35,437 nucleotides of DNA, from positions 1-35,437 of the forward strand of contig LRSR01000073.1 in NCBI GenBank assembly GCA_001579985.1, read 5' to 3'. Origin of the DNA: Hypsibius dujardini. Its lineage: Eukaryota > Tardigrada > Eutardigrada > Parachela > Hypsibiidae. Shown here piece by piece: positions 9,186-19,235 of this stretch (within the stretch, counting starts at the first letter, position 1; the number at the start of each line of letters is the position of its first letter). The translations under genes were made by a program, and so were the position numbers. Below the pieces are notes generated by a model. The model saw only the letters and a program-made list of their open reading frames with translations, did no database searches and was not told the DNA's origin.

Positions 9186-10043
9186 ATCAACGAAGCGCGG
9201 TAAGCGGAATTCAACAATGTTGCCGCAGTTGGACGGTCGTCCGGATTGGTTTTTAAACAATGAACGGCCAGAACTTTCAGCTCATCTGGCATATTATCTG
9301 GAATTTGGGGTATTAGAGGAAATCCGTCACGTACGTACTCCTGAATAGCGGCTGCAGTAAAACTGATAAATTGCCAAACTAATACTTTCCCTTTGCTCCT
9401 CTGACGATCTCGCAGACTTGCGCTGGAATGCGTATTCGAGATTAGTAATTTTTAGTTTTTTTCCTGTGGAGTCTTTCATCAGTATGGTTGTTGAATTTAT
9501 GCGTCCGTGAATAAACTTCATGTTTTCATGAAGGTAATGGAGACCAGAAGCCAGCTGCAACGTGTAGTCGACAAGGATTTCCGTTGAGCAATACACCTTG
9601 TTGTTCTTGATGAATTCGGTAATCGTTATCCCGCTGCATAATTTCATGAGTATACATCGATTGTTGTTAGCCATGTTGGTATCAACGGCAAAGTACCGAA
9701 TGATATGTTTATGTGTGAGTTGTAAAAGATTTTTTAATTCTGCAGTTGGTTTCCCATTCAATTGCATAACTTTTAACGCATATGTTCTGGCAGGGTCTCC
9801 ACGAGGAACGAGATCAGGAGCCCAGTAAAACGCCTTCACTTGGTGAACATCTCCCCAATGGTCAAATGTGTAATCCGGATTTTCAGTGCTATGACGACAA
9901 GCATTTTTCAAACCATCGCTGTCAGTGAAAACAAAATCGAATCTCCCCTCCCCGATTTCAGCCATGACTTCATCTATGGTTGAATCGAATCCATATCCAT
10001 CCATGACTTCATCCATAGATGAATTGGATCCATCTTCATCCAT
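9186..10043 (-). pseudogene. Protein kinase domain 1 of multi-kinase locus, copy B (pseudogene)
   Basis: Starts at a Met opening an acidic leader with two copies of a MDEVMDGYG/IDEVMAEIG unit, followed by a kinase N-lobe: a poor glycine loop (HWGDVHQV), YALKVM with the VAIK Lys, a hinge at LMKLCSGITI, GLHYLHE, catalytic loop FIHGRINSTTIL (HGR, so the catalytic Asp is lost) and NLE in place of DFG. Near 9,350-9,385 about 70 residues of the C-lobe (activation segment and F-helix, present in copy A) are deleted and the frame shifts. Then PDELKVLAVHCL and NPDDRPTAATL close the domain. Even intact, it would be a pseudokinase. Confidence 0.8.
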
Positions 10044-10808
10044 CTAGCACCCCAGATCGAGAATAAAGAGCTATTACAGGCAGGGAAGGATGGTAAAGAA
10101 AGCAGACAAATTATTAGCTAGCGCACACAACTACCAATGAAGTTCGACCCAAAGAGGTTACTCCTCGCAGTTTAAACGTTTGCAGTGTAAGAAGCGATAT
10201 GGAAGACCAGAAAGTTATTTGCACAATTTATCACAGCGGAGTGTATTTGTTACAAAGTCGTGGTAAAGAGAGAGGACCAAGTTATCCAGGTTGAAGATAT
10301 GCGCAATCTTTCTCGATTCACTTGCACTCTATTTATTTCCGACGGAGGTTGAGTGATAAGCACTCTATACATATGAGTGATATCAATTTTGAGGAAACTA
10401 TTTTCTCTAATTTCATCGAGTGCAGGTGCCATACGAAAAGGTACGTCAGATCTTAAAAGTGTCGCAGAGATGTGAATCAGTTAACTATAAATAATAGATA
10501 AATAATTAATAGTAGAATAAAAGCATAAAGCAACAATTTCAGCACAGAAACCACAAAGCCGAGAGAGTAATCAAGAAACAAGCAATCGGTTTCTCGAAAG
10601 CAAATTTCTAAACACACTGGTCAGCCACATGTACGATCAAACAAATTATTCGGAATTTGGATATAGCAAATGCCTATCTGCTATATCTTACTACGTAAAC
10701 TAAACTATTTGCTGTATACATCCAGACAAAATTGTTCTAAACCAAAAAATCAGGCTGAAGCAAATTTTTTAAAGCTCGCGTGAGCGTATCACACAACGGT
10801 GTCTCCAG
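10044..10808. other. Upstream region of kinase copy B, no recognised gene
   Basis: A 60-codon minus-strand frame (10,432-10,250) begins with a good start context (CGTATGG) and uses mixed codons, but has no recognisable domain. It could be a 5' exon or leader of the kinase locus. The rest is AT-rich. Confidence 0.35.
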
Positions 10809-10922
10809 TTACCGGCCTTTTTGGACGAGTTTATGATCCCCATAAAGCCGGTCACGCCACATGACGTTCTCTTTGTAGGCGCGTTCACGCACGCACGACT
10901 CCTTGAGGTTGTTGAGGTAAAG
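10809..10922 (-). CDS. Putative terminal exon of an unidentified gene
   Basis: On the minus strand a good acceptor (TTCATTTACAG) at 10,923 is followed by 37 codons and a TAA at 10,809. The peptide begins LYLNNLKESCVRERAYKE and contains NVMWRDRLYGDHK. Base composition is far more GC-rich and codon-like than the surroundings, suggesting a real exon or a recent fragment of one. Upstream on the minus strand lie a purine-rich stretch and an (ACAG)n array, consistent with an intron. I do not recognise the protein family, and no further exon is identified. Confidence 0.4.
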   Translation of the reverse strand, partial: LYLNNLKESCVRERAYKENVMWRDRLYGDHKLVQKGR

Positions 10923-11061
10923 CTGTAAATGAAGGATGAGAGAAGGCTCAGGCCGAGAAAGAAGAGGAGGGGTGAGAGCTGGAGAAAGAGGGTGAAACCG
11001 CTGGAATACCGAGCTGAAAAGAGAAGGGATATAAACTTAGATACATGAAACACTGGGGCGA

Positions 11062-11155
11062 CAGACAGACAAAGAGGTAAACAAATACACGGGCAGAGGG
11101 ACGGACAGACAGACAGGCAGACAGACAGACACATGGAGAGACAGACAGACAACTG
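11062..11155 (+). repeat. (ACAG)n microsatellite with adjacent dispersed repeat
   Basis: Imperfect GACA/ACAG array. Its right edge passes directly into a dispersed sequence (11,150-11,231) also found inverted beside a (CTGT)n array at 19,565-19,694. Confidence 0.85.
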
Positions 11156-11585
11156 TTCAGTTCCAATTTTCGGTCTTACCAGGAGCCTTGTTTTTATTGG
11201 AATGCAGCACCAGCGCCAATTTCCGGTACTACAGAGTACTCCGTGCGGGGTTCATTTTGGTACAAAATTAAAAGTTGGCCAGCGCGCGCGCTGGCCGATT
11301 TGAGTGATTAAGCACTCAATCGAGAGAAAAAAGCCCCCTCTTTCATTTATTTACATTTGAAAGAGCGGGGAAATGATTAGTGAGGAGGTCCGAAATCTCA
11401 TTGTGTCCTGGCTGTCGCAAGGGTTTTCGGTTTCTCAGAGCGCAGATTTGTTACAGGATAAGGTCTTAAAACGTAGTATTTATCGTTTTGCATTGGAAAA
11501 TGATAAAAAGGCTCGACTTCCGGTACTATTTCTTCAAGACCACCTCCGAAAAGGAATCCTTCTCCATGAAGAGGACCTAATAGTG
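11150..11585 (+). repeat. Dispersed repeat with exon-like segment, copy 1 (interrupted)
   Basis: 11,150-11,231 and 11,518-11,585 together match the reverse complement of 19,518-19,660. Landmarks are CCAGGAGCCTTGTTTTTAT and a segment translating FFKTTSEKESFSMKRT in copy 1 and FFRTTSEKESFSMKRT in copy 2. The reading frame of that peptide is conserved between the copies, which hints at a former coding exon. I do not recognise the protein. A 286-bp insertion splits this copy. Confidence 0.75.
11232..11517 (+). mobile_element. 286-bp insertion flanked by an 11-bp direct repeat
   Basis: TTCCGGTACTA occurs at 11,221-11,231 and again at 11,518-11,528, flanking a 286-bp segment absent from the paralogous site near 19,580. 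This is the pattern of an insertion with target duplication. Inside are a perfect 20-bp palindrome at 11,277-11,296, a second small hairpin (TTGAGTG/CACTCAA) just after it, and from 11,373 an open frame of about 50 codons (EEVRNLIVSWLSQGFSVSQS) with the look of a recombinase helix-turn-helix start. No terminal inverted repeat or poly-A tail is seen. The type of element is unknown. Confidence 0.6.
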
Positions 11586-11689
11586 TGTGGTGCAGTTCTT
11601 GACCCGCAGCACGGCCTGCCACTGCTCATCGGAGTAGTCTTTATGAGAGTCAGAACCGGGTCGGAACTCTGTATACTCTAGACTGGCCT

Positions 11690-11984
11690 ACCTGTTTTTA
11701 ATTCTCTTTTTTGCTGGCCGCCGGTTCCTGCTGGGATATGCCATTTTCCAGTTTTTAAACTTCGTCCAATAGACCTGAACAGGGATAGAGATACATATAC
11801 TCTAAAGCAAAGCGTTATTTGTAATTTGTTTTTAATAATTTTAAAATGCATCTTTCGATAACTGAAGATTTAATAACTGAAGCATGGCTACAGTTACAGC
11901 ATGGTCTTTTCGTCAGTTTATTTGCGTACCATTACGTCTGTCCATCTCTTCGCGCTGCATAATCAGATTCATGTGAACGGTTAT
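11690..11984. other. AT-rich stretch, no gene seen
   Basis: No domain-bearing frame, RNA gene or clear repeat unit is visible between the interrupted repeat and the fold-back element. Confidence 0.4.
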
Positions 11985-12660
11985 ACAGTGGGGTATGTAT
12001 AAAGCATGTTATACTGTAGTTGTAATTTTATGGTTGCATTTTCCAGTTGTAGTTTTTATTATTTAGTAGTTACGTAGTTGTACTTTCGAATTGCAGTTTT
12101 TAATTTGTATTTGTATTTATATATGTTTTTAATTAAGAATGTTGTATACTACAGTACCATTCTGCAAACTGCTGTGCTACTAACTCTCCGTTTTAGGCTT
12201 TAACTTTGTCCGCGAGTGTTTTGTCGTCAAGTTTCTAACTAGATGTTTTTTAGTTCTTCAAGTTTGCATTCTTTGACATATATATAATATCATAAATTAA
12301 TATAATAATATCAATCATTGCATACTGTAAGACAATCAATAGGCTTCAATCACTAAACAATCTAATCACTAAGACTACTAAGATCACTAATCACTGATCA
12401 CTAATATAAGACAATCACTAAGCAAAAGAAACTGTATATTCGTGGTGACTATGTAATATTAGTTCATATCTATTTTTATGAAGCGCTAAAAATAATCACA
12501 GCTAAGTAAATACAAATTATAAAAAACTGCAATTAAAAAGTATATATAATTGCTTAACTATTAAATAAAAACTACAACTGAAAAATAAAAAACTACAACA
12601 ACTACAAAGCTATTAAATACTTTAATAATATTACCATATATGTTTTATACATACAGCCAT
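11985..12660. mobile_element. Fold-back / MITE-like element
   Basis: The two ends are imperfect inverted repeats of about 130-150 bp. The left arm (about 11,990-12,125) contains GTATGTATAAAGCATG, GTTGTAGTTTTTATTATT and GCAGTTTTTAATTTGTATTT. The right arm (about 12,505-12,655) carries their complements (AAATACAAATTATAAAAAAC, AAATAAAAACTACAAC, TGTTTTATACATAC). The loop between holds several AATCACTAA-type units at about 12,340-12,420. No coding content, so a non-autonomous element is the simplest reading. Confidence 0.6.
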
Positions 12661-12916
12661 GCCGCGGTTACTTTGAGGGTCGCTCGTTGGGTTTTTGTAG
12701 GCCATATGGGACAATTACGCGTTTGATTGGGTTAAATGCTAACTGATTTATTAGACTGTCAAAAACTCTACGGCACCACAGAATCAAACAATCAGATCGG
12801 CAAAAAACTCTTTAAATGTTGACACATAAATATATGTGCACAAATCTCTGGACCAGATATACAGGCTTGATAAAAAACTTTTTAAAACTTCATATTTATA
12901 TTTATATTTATGCATA
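12661..12916. other. Short AT-rich spacer
   Basis: No gene recognised between the fold-back element and the 70-bp tandem repeat. A short frame from 12,836 translates the repeat array and is not a gene. Confidence 0.4.
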
Positions 12917-13175
12917 CGATTAGTTAGCCCTTACCTATCTCCATTTCCCTTAAACTTTATACCTCATACTTATATACTTACGTATATGACTAATCACCTT
13001 TACCTATTTTCACTTTCCTTATACTTACACTTTATACTTTTACCTATGCCTATGATTAGTAGTCCCCCCGACCTATTCCGACTTCTCTTATACTTATATA
13101 TACCTTCTACTTATCCTTATGCCTCGCACTAGTTAGCCCCCACCTATTCCCACTTCCCTCAAACTTATTTTTTCC
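12917..13175 (+). repeat. Degenerate tandem repeat, period about 65-75 bp
   Basis: Four pyrimidine-rich units each open with a GA(T/C)TAGT-like word followed by CC(C/T)ACCTATT, then ACTT-rich text. The unit starts are near 12,917, 12,987, 13,052 and 13,126. Divergence between units is considerable. Confidence 0.6.
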
Positions 13176-14869
13176 TATGTAATTCTTAAAGGCCGTCCCC
13201 ACCCCCTCCTTTGTAACTGAAATAGATTTCAAACAAATGTTCCTACATGGGTATATTAAAGGAAGAAATGTGAATTTGCTTTGACATTCAGCTTAAAAAA
13301 CTAAAATTTTTGAAAATAACATAAAACTTACACTGAAACCAAACGGCATCACTAAATATAAATAAATTATCTCTTTACCATAAAAAAAAGGAAACTGCCT
13401 TCATCAAATCTTAAATAATTATTGCTGAACATAAATAACAATTCTAAACATATATATATATGAGGGGCAAACTGAAATTAATGTCAATTCATGTTGTCAC
13501 TCTTGGACGCGAGGCTCTTCTTTTATTCTCGGGGCTTGCCAGCATAGATAGGAGACTTGCACGTCAGCCTTTCAAGCTTCATAAATCTAGATTTAAGAGT
13601 CCAGATGATCCGATTTATTTTCGGAGATACACTTTTCAAAAGTGGTATAGTTACATAGTTGCATTTGACTATCAGTTTTTGTGTACCACTAGATACATTT
13701 GGGAAATTCACGATGGTAAAAAATGCCAGATGTACTCACTCCTACTGGTAAACTGGCATCGATTGTATCCAAGAAAAGCCCTACAAGGGAATTAAATTGT
13801 CGTGAAGGACGTCAAGGTTCTTGAATTCAATCAATCAAACAACAAGAAATCAGTCAATCAAGCTACAGAATTAAGGCTGTAAAGAATTCTCTTGGTGAGG
13901 TTTAGTCATTTGCATTTATCTGCTCAATGAAAACAAAATTTTTGCATTTACTCCTTCAGATTTTTGCATCCCTAAATTATTAACATTAGGTTAGAATTTT
14001 TTAATCAATAGGTATTTTTTACTGAATAGAAAAAGTTATGGTTTTGATTTCCCACGATCAGGTCAAGGAAGCATGACTCTATTTAAAATATTTTTACTCC
14101 TCGAGTTTTGATTAGATTGCTACAAAACCTGTTGGAATCGATTGGCGAGAGATAGATCTTTATTATCATAGCAAAAGATAAGAAAAAACTTCAATCGGAA
14201 GCGGGATATGAACCAAGTGACATTATTTTCAGTTTATCTCTCGTATTACGTTTAAACCCGGAACATAAACAACAACATATACAAAGGATGTTTGAACGCC
14301 ATGACCTCCATGAAAAAACCCGAAAATTATTAAGATTTAACGTTTAGGTTAAAAATTAATTATCATCGGTACAACGGTATAAAATACTTATATATGGCTT
14401 AATGAAGGGGTTTGCTTTTAAGTAATGCAAATCCAACCTGTCGAATGATACCAAGTCAATTTTAGTTTAAATTTTATGGAGCGCCCAGTGTTTCAAAAAC
14501 CCTTTGAAATTCTTTTTTAACGTTCAAGGTTTAAACATGACTTGGTTGGCTCTAAGTTAGAGCTACAATACTTCCCGTTTAATGATTATATCGAGTTTAA
14601 GCTTAAGTTTAATATATATGTATACTTAGTTGAAACCTCAGGCCGACCGAATTAAAGCCAACATTTTACCGGCGCCCAGCAAAATTGGTTAGTCGGAGTT
14701 TGAGCCAATGTTTTCCAATGCGTTCAGCTGTTTCTCACATCGCTTGATTCATCGATTTAACACCAGTATTACGAAAGTCATAATATGACGCGAAAAATTA
14801 AAACAAAATTCTATTGCTAAAAAATCCTTCTTATATTAACCACAAAACTACAATCTGAATTCCACAGGA
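13176..14869. other. AT-rich intergenic region, no recognised gene
   Basis: One plus frame (13,460-13,795, 111 codons) has no domain and atypical composition. The remainder lacks long frames, RNA-gene signatures or repeats that I could pair with other parts of the window. Confidence 0.4.
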
Positions 14870-15445
14870 ATCACCAGAAAAAATATTATTCATTGCGAAT
14901 ACAGAGTCCATCACGAACGTTTACTCAATTTTGAGGGGTAAGATAGAAACCGCCTCTACTGGTTTCAAATTCATAAATAACAAAAATGTGCTGGATAGAG
15001 CTCAGGTTATGTTGCAAGCTGACAGATTCTGAAAACTTTTGATGCGAAGCTTCTGAGATTCGCCAAATGAAAAAGGTCATTTTTTACTATTGCGTAGATT
15101 GATTGTTGATTGAATTGGCATGACGTTTTGCCAAGCAAGCAAAAGTAGTGCATAAGTAGAAATAAAGAGCTTTTGTCAAAGCCGGAAGTCGACGGGAGAA
15201 TCGTCACATCGAGTGATTCAAAAATTTGTTTGGGATAAAAATCTGGTTGGGTGACAAAAATATTTCAGAAAACTGATGATTTCGTGCAAAAGCGAAGACA
15301 CATAGTTTAGTGGAGTCCCTTAATAATATGTAAACAAAATGTACTAAACAATTTTCCGTGAAAGATGATTGCAAAACATATCGCTGAAGAGAACGGTCAG
15401 ATTCGGGCCGAACTTGGCGGGCTCAAAATTGCCAATTTTACAGAA
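14870..15445 (+). repeat. Dispersed repeat family R1, copy 1
   Basis: Matches 22,240-22,775 in the same orientation: AAATGTGCTGGATAGA, CATTTTTTACTATTG, CGAAGACACATAGTTTAGTG and others. Its last part (15,350-15,445) also matches 27,368-27,470 through TTTTCCGTGAA, AGAGAACGGTCAGATT and GCCGAACTTGGCGGG. No coding capacity is visible. The pattern suggests fragments of one longer non-coding element. Confidence 0.75.
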
Positions 15446-15725
15446 AGGCAGATGTCGATTTGAAAGTTTCGTAATTAGTCACAAGAGCTTTTTTGTTCTG
15501 CAGGACATTTCCAAGACATTTTTCTACCTCTCTTTACACCGGGCATAGTTTTTTTTACTCGCGCGGAACAAATTTTGTACCTCCAACAGTAAAACTTTTA
15601 CACTTCCCAATGAACGCCGCGTATAACGGGAGGACATCCGTCTCAGAATATTATTAGGGTTCAGTTTCTTTTATCGATCTAGCTTCCAATTAAAAACGTT
15701 ATTTTATAATAGATTTTTTCTTCAG
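15446..15725. other. Upstream intron-like stretch of nucleoporin-like pseudogene
   Basis: 15,660-15,725 matches the dispersed segments at 690-830 (inverted) and 18,460-18,530. It contains a pyrimidine-rich acceptor (TTTTTTCTTCAG) and so represents the 3' end of an intron. Confidence 0.5.
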
Positions 15726-16182
15726 AATTTCAACTCCATCTTTATCGGCCACGCAGGGCTCCTCCATGCCGCTGGCCGGGTCGTGGCAGCACATCGGGGC
15801 CATCCCACCGAAGATGCTCCAGATCCAGGAGACTCAGTTCGAACCTGAGGTAAGACTCACCATTACCATGCGTCGCTGTACTACAGTTTTCATTGGCTGA
15901 CTGTTTGTTTACGTTTAGAAAATTTTCAACACCCTGTGGTATGTTAGTTTGGCGCTGAAAAATGATTCCGCTTTTGTCGGGATGTACTACCTCAGCGGCA
16001 ATCAGGATTACGCGAATGCAGCACTGCCCAAAAGCCCGATCTGGCATGATTTGTTGAAGATTGTACAACGAATGCGACTGGAGCAGTCCCAATTGGAAAC
16101 GGTTCAACAGAAGATGATGGTGCGCTACTATTTTCGGCTGTCTTGTCCGTCTGCCTGCCTGCCTGCCTGCCTGTCTGCCTGC

Positions 16183-16224
<42 letters not shown>

Positions 16225-16739
16225 GACTGACTGTCTGTCTGTATGTCTGTCTGCCTGTGTGCGTGCCTATCTGCGTGCCTGTCTGCTTGTTTGTCTGTCT
16301 GTTTGTCTGTCCGTCTGTTTGTCTGTCTGTTTGTCTGTCTGTTTGTCTGTTTGTTTGTTTGTCTATCTGTCGGTCTGTCTGTCTGTTTGTCTGTCTTCTG
16401 GTCTATCGGTCTGTCCGTCTGCCTGTCTGCCTAAATGGGTGTTGATGCCGGCTCTCTGGCCATTTGTTGTATTTGGTTCGATCGATCCCGTTTCTATCCG
16501 CTGTCGTGCCGGTCTGCAGCGTGGCCTCCGTGTGTCTGATCAATTTCCGTATCCCACTGATCGTATTCTTCCCCCCCCCCCCGACCATTGCAGCAGAAGC
16601 AAACGTGATGTATAATGTTGGCTTGTGCCGTCGGCACCACCGTCGACCAGAGCGACAAGGCCCAACAGACCGAGAAACTGCGCGATGGATTCGTCACGTA
16701 CCTGCAGCAGGAATTGTTAACGTTAACGACAACCCCACG
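15726..16739 (+). pseudogene. Nucleoporin p58/p45-like gene fragment, three exons
   Basis: Exon a (15,726-15,849) opens with a Ser/Thr-rich stretch and ends QIQETQFEPE. The intron 15,850-15,918 has GTAAGA...TTTAG. Exon b (15,919-16,119) encodes a helical segment containing SLALKNDSAFV and IVQRMRLEQSQLETVQQKMM. Exon c (16,594-16,739) carries TTVDQSDKAQQTEKL and GFVTYLQQEL. A low-complexity tail followed by coiled-coil helices with that spacing resembles the alpha-helical region of NUP58/p45 of the central pore channel. This is by recollection of the family, not by search. Exon c has an in-frame TGA five codons in, so the copy is probably a pseudogene. A (CTGT)n array fills the second intron. 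Confidence 0.5.
16138..16432 (+). repeat. (CTGT/CTGC)n microsatellite, long
   Basis: Nearly 300 bp of CTGT, CTGC and TTGT tetranucleotides within the second intron of the nucleoporin-like pseudogene. It produces long spurious Cys-Leu-Ser-Val frames in all three plus frames. Confidence 0.95.
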
Positions 16740-16805
16740 GTAAGGATGTTGTGTTGCAGATTCACTTTAAAGTTTATCTGTTCCCACCGTGTGACTTCTC
16801 CCGGC

Positions 16806-17094
16806 AGTACCTCTTGAGCCGATGCAATTCCACCGTGGTGGGAATGATCAACCGAGCACCTCACTTGCTAATCGTCATTGTCCCGGCACGGCACTCTCAC
16901 ACGACAAATCAGTAGCCAAATGGAACAACATGGCGACGGATGGAGTTCCTTTTCGTTCTAGTGTTGGACCACGCCCAACAAGTCCTCATACCCAAACATC
17001 ACAGCTATTTGACTCGTTAATACCTTACTTACTTAGTAACTCTATCTACCCTATTAACCCTATTCTGCCGTCACAGCTAATTACTTGTATGTAA
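16806..17094 (+). pseudogene. Possible further exon of the nucleoporin-like pseudogene
   Basis: After an acceptor-like TCTCCCGGCAG, an open frame contains SVAKWNNMATDGVPF followed by Ser/Pro/Thr-rich text. The KW..... element in a Ser/Thr/Pro-rich tail is reminiscent of the region after the helices in NUP58. The phase does not fit the previous donor (16,740), so this is either decayed or unrelated. Confidence 0.3.
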
Positions 17095-17695
17095 TTCTGA
17101 TGTGTGTGCTATTTACTATCAATTCTATAGTTAACACTTTACTATAAAATCAGATGTTTTACTAGTTATAAGGGAGTTGTACTTCCTCTTTCCTGTCTTC
17201 TAGTTTACTTCTCTACCGATTACCACATTCAGTCTAATAAACTTGTTAACTATCCAACCCCCGGTTGGTAGACCAAACACTAGTGTTTGCGAAATGGAGT
17301 GAGACGGATGAGATAAGGTGTTTAGCGTGCGCGCGTTCGAGATGGAGTTATATATTTTTCTGGTATTTGTTCCTCTTCTCCGTCCCTCCCACTCTCTCTC
17401 ATTCTCACACACAATCTCCAACCCTTAACTTTAATCTTTTACGGCGGAGAGTCACACACGTTTCTGAGGTTTTTTTGTATGCTGGACGCAGTTTTGCAGC
17501 AATAACTGTCGGTCAGCGGTAGCATTTTGTATAAAAAAAGTATTTACCACGAATTTTTTTAGCTGTCCCGCTTCTCTTTTGTCTCACGCGCGCTCTCTTT
17601 CTCTTTAAGTTTATTATTTTTACCGTTGTGCATGGATATAACCCCTCGGCTCTATTTTCATTCTCAGTTTTCACTGATCATTTAACTGTTTATTT
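17095..17695. other. AT-rich spacer, no recognised gene
   Basis: Short frames only, none with a domain. A pyrimidine-rich stretch lies at about 17,365-17,410. Confidence 0.4.
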
Positions 17696-17825
17696 GTATA
17701 ATATACCAGCATAATAATCAACAATAATAATGGAAATACTAATAAAACGCTGTACGACTGGTGCATCAGACCAATGGGCGTGTATCAATGGGAACCAGAG
17801 CCCCCTGTGGTAGGGTTAGGGGTGG
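17696..17825 (-). repeat. Dispersed inverted repeat, segment 1 (copy right)
   Basis: Reverse complement of 418-552, with matching text GTATAATATACCAGC, TACGACTGGTGCATC and TGTATCAATGGGAACC. Confidence 0.85.
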
Positions 17826-17836
17826 GTATGCCCCAC

Positions 17837-17862
17837 ATGCTGCGGGGAAAGTCCCGCAGCAT
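17837..17862. other. Perfect 10-bp hairpin
   Basis: ATGCTGCGGG and CCCGCAGCAT form a perfect 10-bp stem around the loop GAAAGT. It lies just beyond repeat segment 1 and has no counterpart beside the left copy. Confidence 0.8.
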
Positions 17863-18149
17863 CAGTCCATGAGGTCGCTTGCAATGCTCTAAAATACCCG
17901 CTATTTGATGTTTAGAACATGAATGGCGAACTATTTTTTTAATGCAAATTCTCATGAAACGATAAAACAGAAAACAAATAATATAAAAAGTCCGTCCATG
18001 GATGGACAATTGGACACACGCCAAGCCCGGGGAGGGGGATTGTGTTTGCGACACATAGCGCGTACACACGTGACTAAAATGCTTGGCTGACTGAGTCAAA
18101 CCCCAAAATCGCCCAGCGCATTAGGACCGGTTTTGGGGGCGGAAAAATT

Positions 18150-18229
18150 AATAAAATTAATAAAAATAATAATAGTAATAATAATAATAATAATATTAAA
18201 ATAATTAAATAATTAGTTAATTAATTAAT
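18150..18229 (+). repeat. (AAT)n-rich simple repeat
   Basis: Imperfect AATA/ATA run immediately before repeat segment 3. Confidence 0.8.
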
Positions 18230-18570
18230 CTTATTGCGTAGGCAAAGTCCCACTATTTTGAAACTGCTAGGGTGCCAGTAACAGAACCCAAAAAGGGGTG
18301 GCCAGACATGGGACACCATTCTGGTTACATGCACTTCTAGTTCGGTGGCATACGACTCTCAATATACGAGTACGCTGCTGACTATCGGCGTTGGAAGAAT
18401 ACTTTGACAATCTGGAAATTAGCCTGCGGAATTATATAAAGTAATATTTGTTTTTGCCACCTCCAGTTTCTTTTATCAATTTAGCTTCCATTTAAAAGCG
18501 TTATCTTATTATAGATTTTTCTTCAGATTTCATCTCCATCTTCATCGGTGAGCAGAACACGCAGTCTGGA
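18220..18570 (-). repeat. Dispersed inverted repeat, segments 2 and 3 (copy right)
   Basis: Reverse complement of about 690-1,080. The end near 18,460-18,560 includes an intron acceptor followed by TCATCTCCATCTTCATCGG, which is the start of the nucleoporin-like exon. The copies share many landmarks but differ by substitutions and indels. Confidence 0.85.
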
Positions 18571-19235
18571 TGCAGGTTAGATTCCGTCTTGAAGATTTAC
18601 GCCTTCATTCTAACACATCTGAAAATTGTCGACCATTTTCCCATAAGATGATAACACTCACATCTCGATATGCTAACATATATACCTGTTTTGGCTATAT
18701 TTCGGTTTGTGCTGTTTTAGTTATATCATTTTTTGCTAAGAGGCAATTGTCTGGACACGTGTGATTAGAGCGCTACTTATACCTTGGCAGTATTGAGGTT
18801 TCAGTTTCAGCGACTGTTAGATATCACCTAAGGAGATAAACTACTCCGCGGACTAGACACGTACTGTATTTTGTAGCGGTAATACAGGTCGGAAGCTATC
18901 GGACACCCAAAAACTTTCCGCATCACGATGTAACATGGATGGTTGTGAGCCCGCGTTTTTGCTGGTTTAGGGTATTTAGGAGAATTTGCGCAATGATTGT
19001 TCAGAATGGAGCTCTTGACCATTTTACTACCTTCCTTGAACCGAGCTGGAGAATATAGCGTACCACAAAAAAATTTTCAGAATGTAATTTTTTCACTGCG
19101 GTCTATAGATCGAGGTAAGGAGTTAATCTTGACCAAGTGCTTAAATCGACGCGCAAATCGACTCGAAATGCCGGGGAGCAGTGATCTCACGTGCGACCGT
19201 TTTCTCGTTTTTTATCTCAACGATTCGCGGAAATT
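18571..19235. other. No recognised gene
   Basis: Only short frames without domains. Weak exon-like composition around 19,130-19,240 was not supported by splice sites or homology. Confidence 0.4.

Noticed and set aside
13460-13795. 111-codon plus-strand frame
   Set aside because: AT-rich, no recognisable motif and no splice context.
16138-16445. Several Cys-Leu-Ser-Val-rich open frames
   Set aside because: They are translations of the CTGT microsatellite and have no coding meaning.
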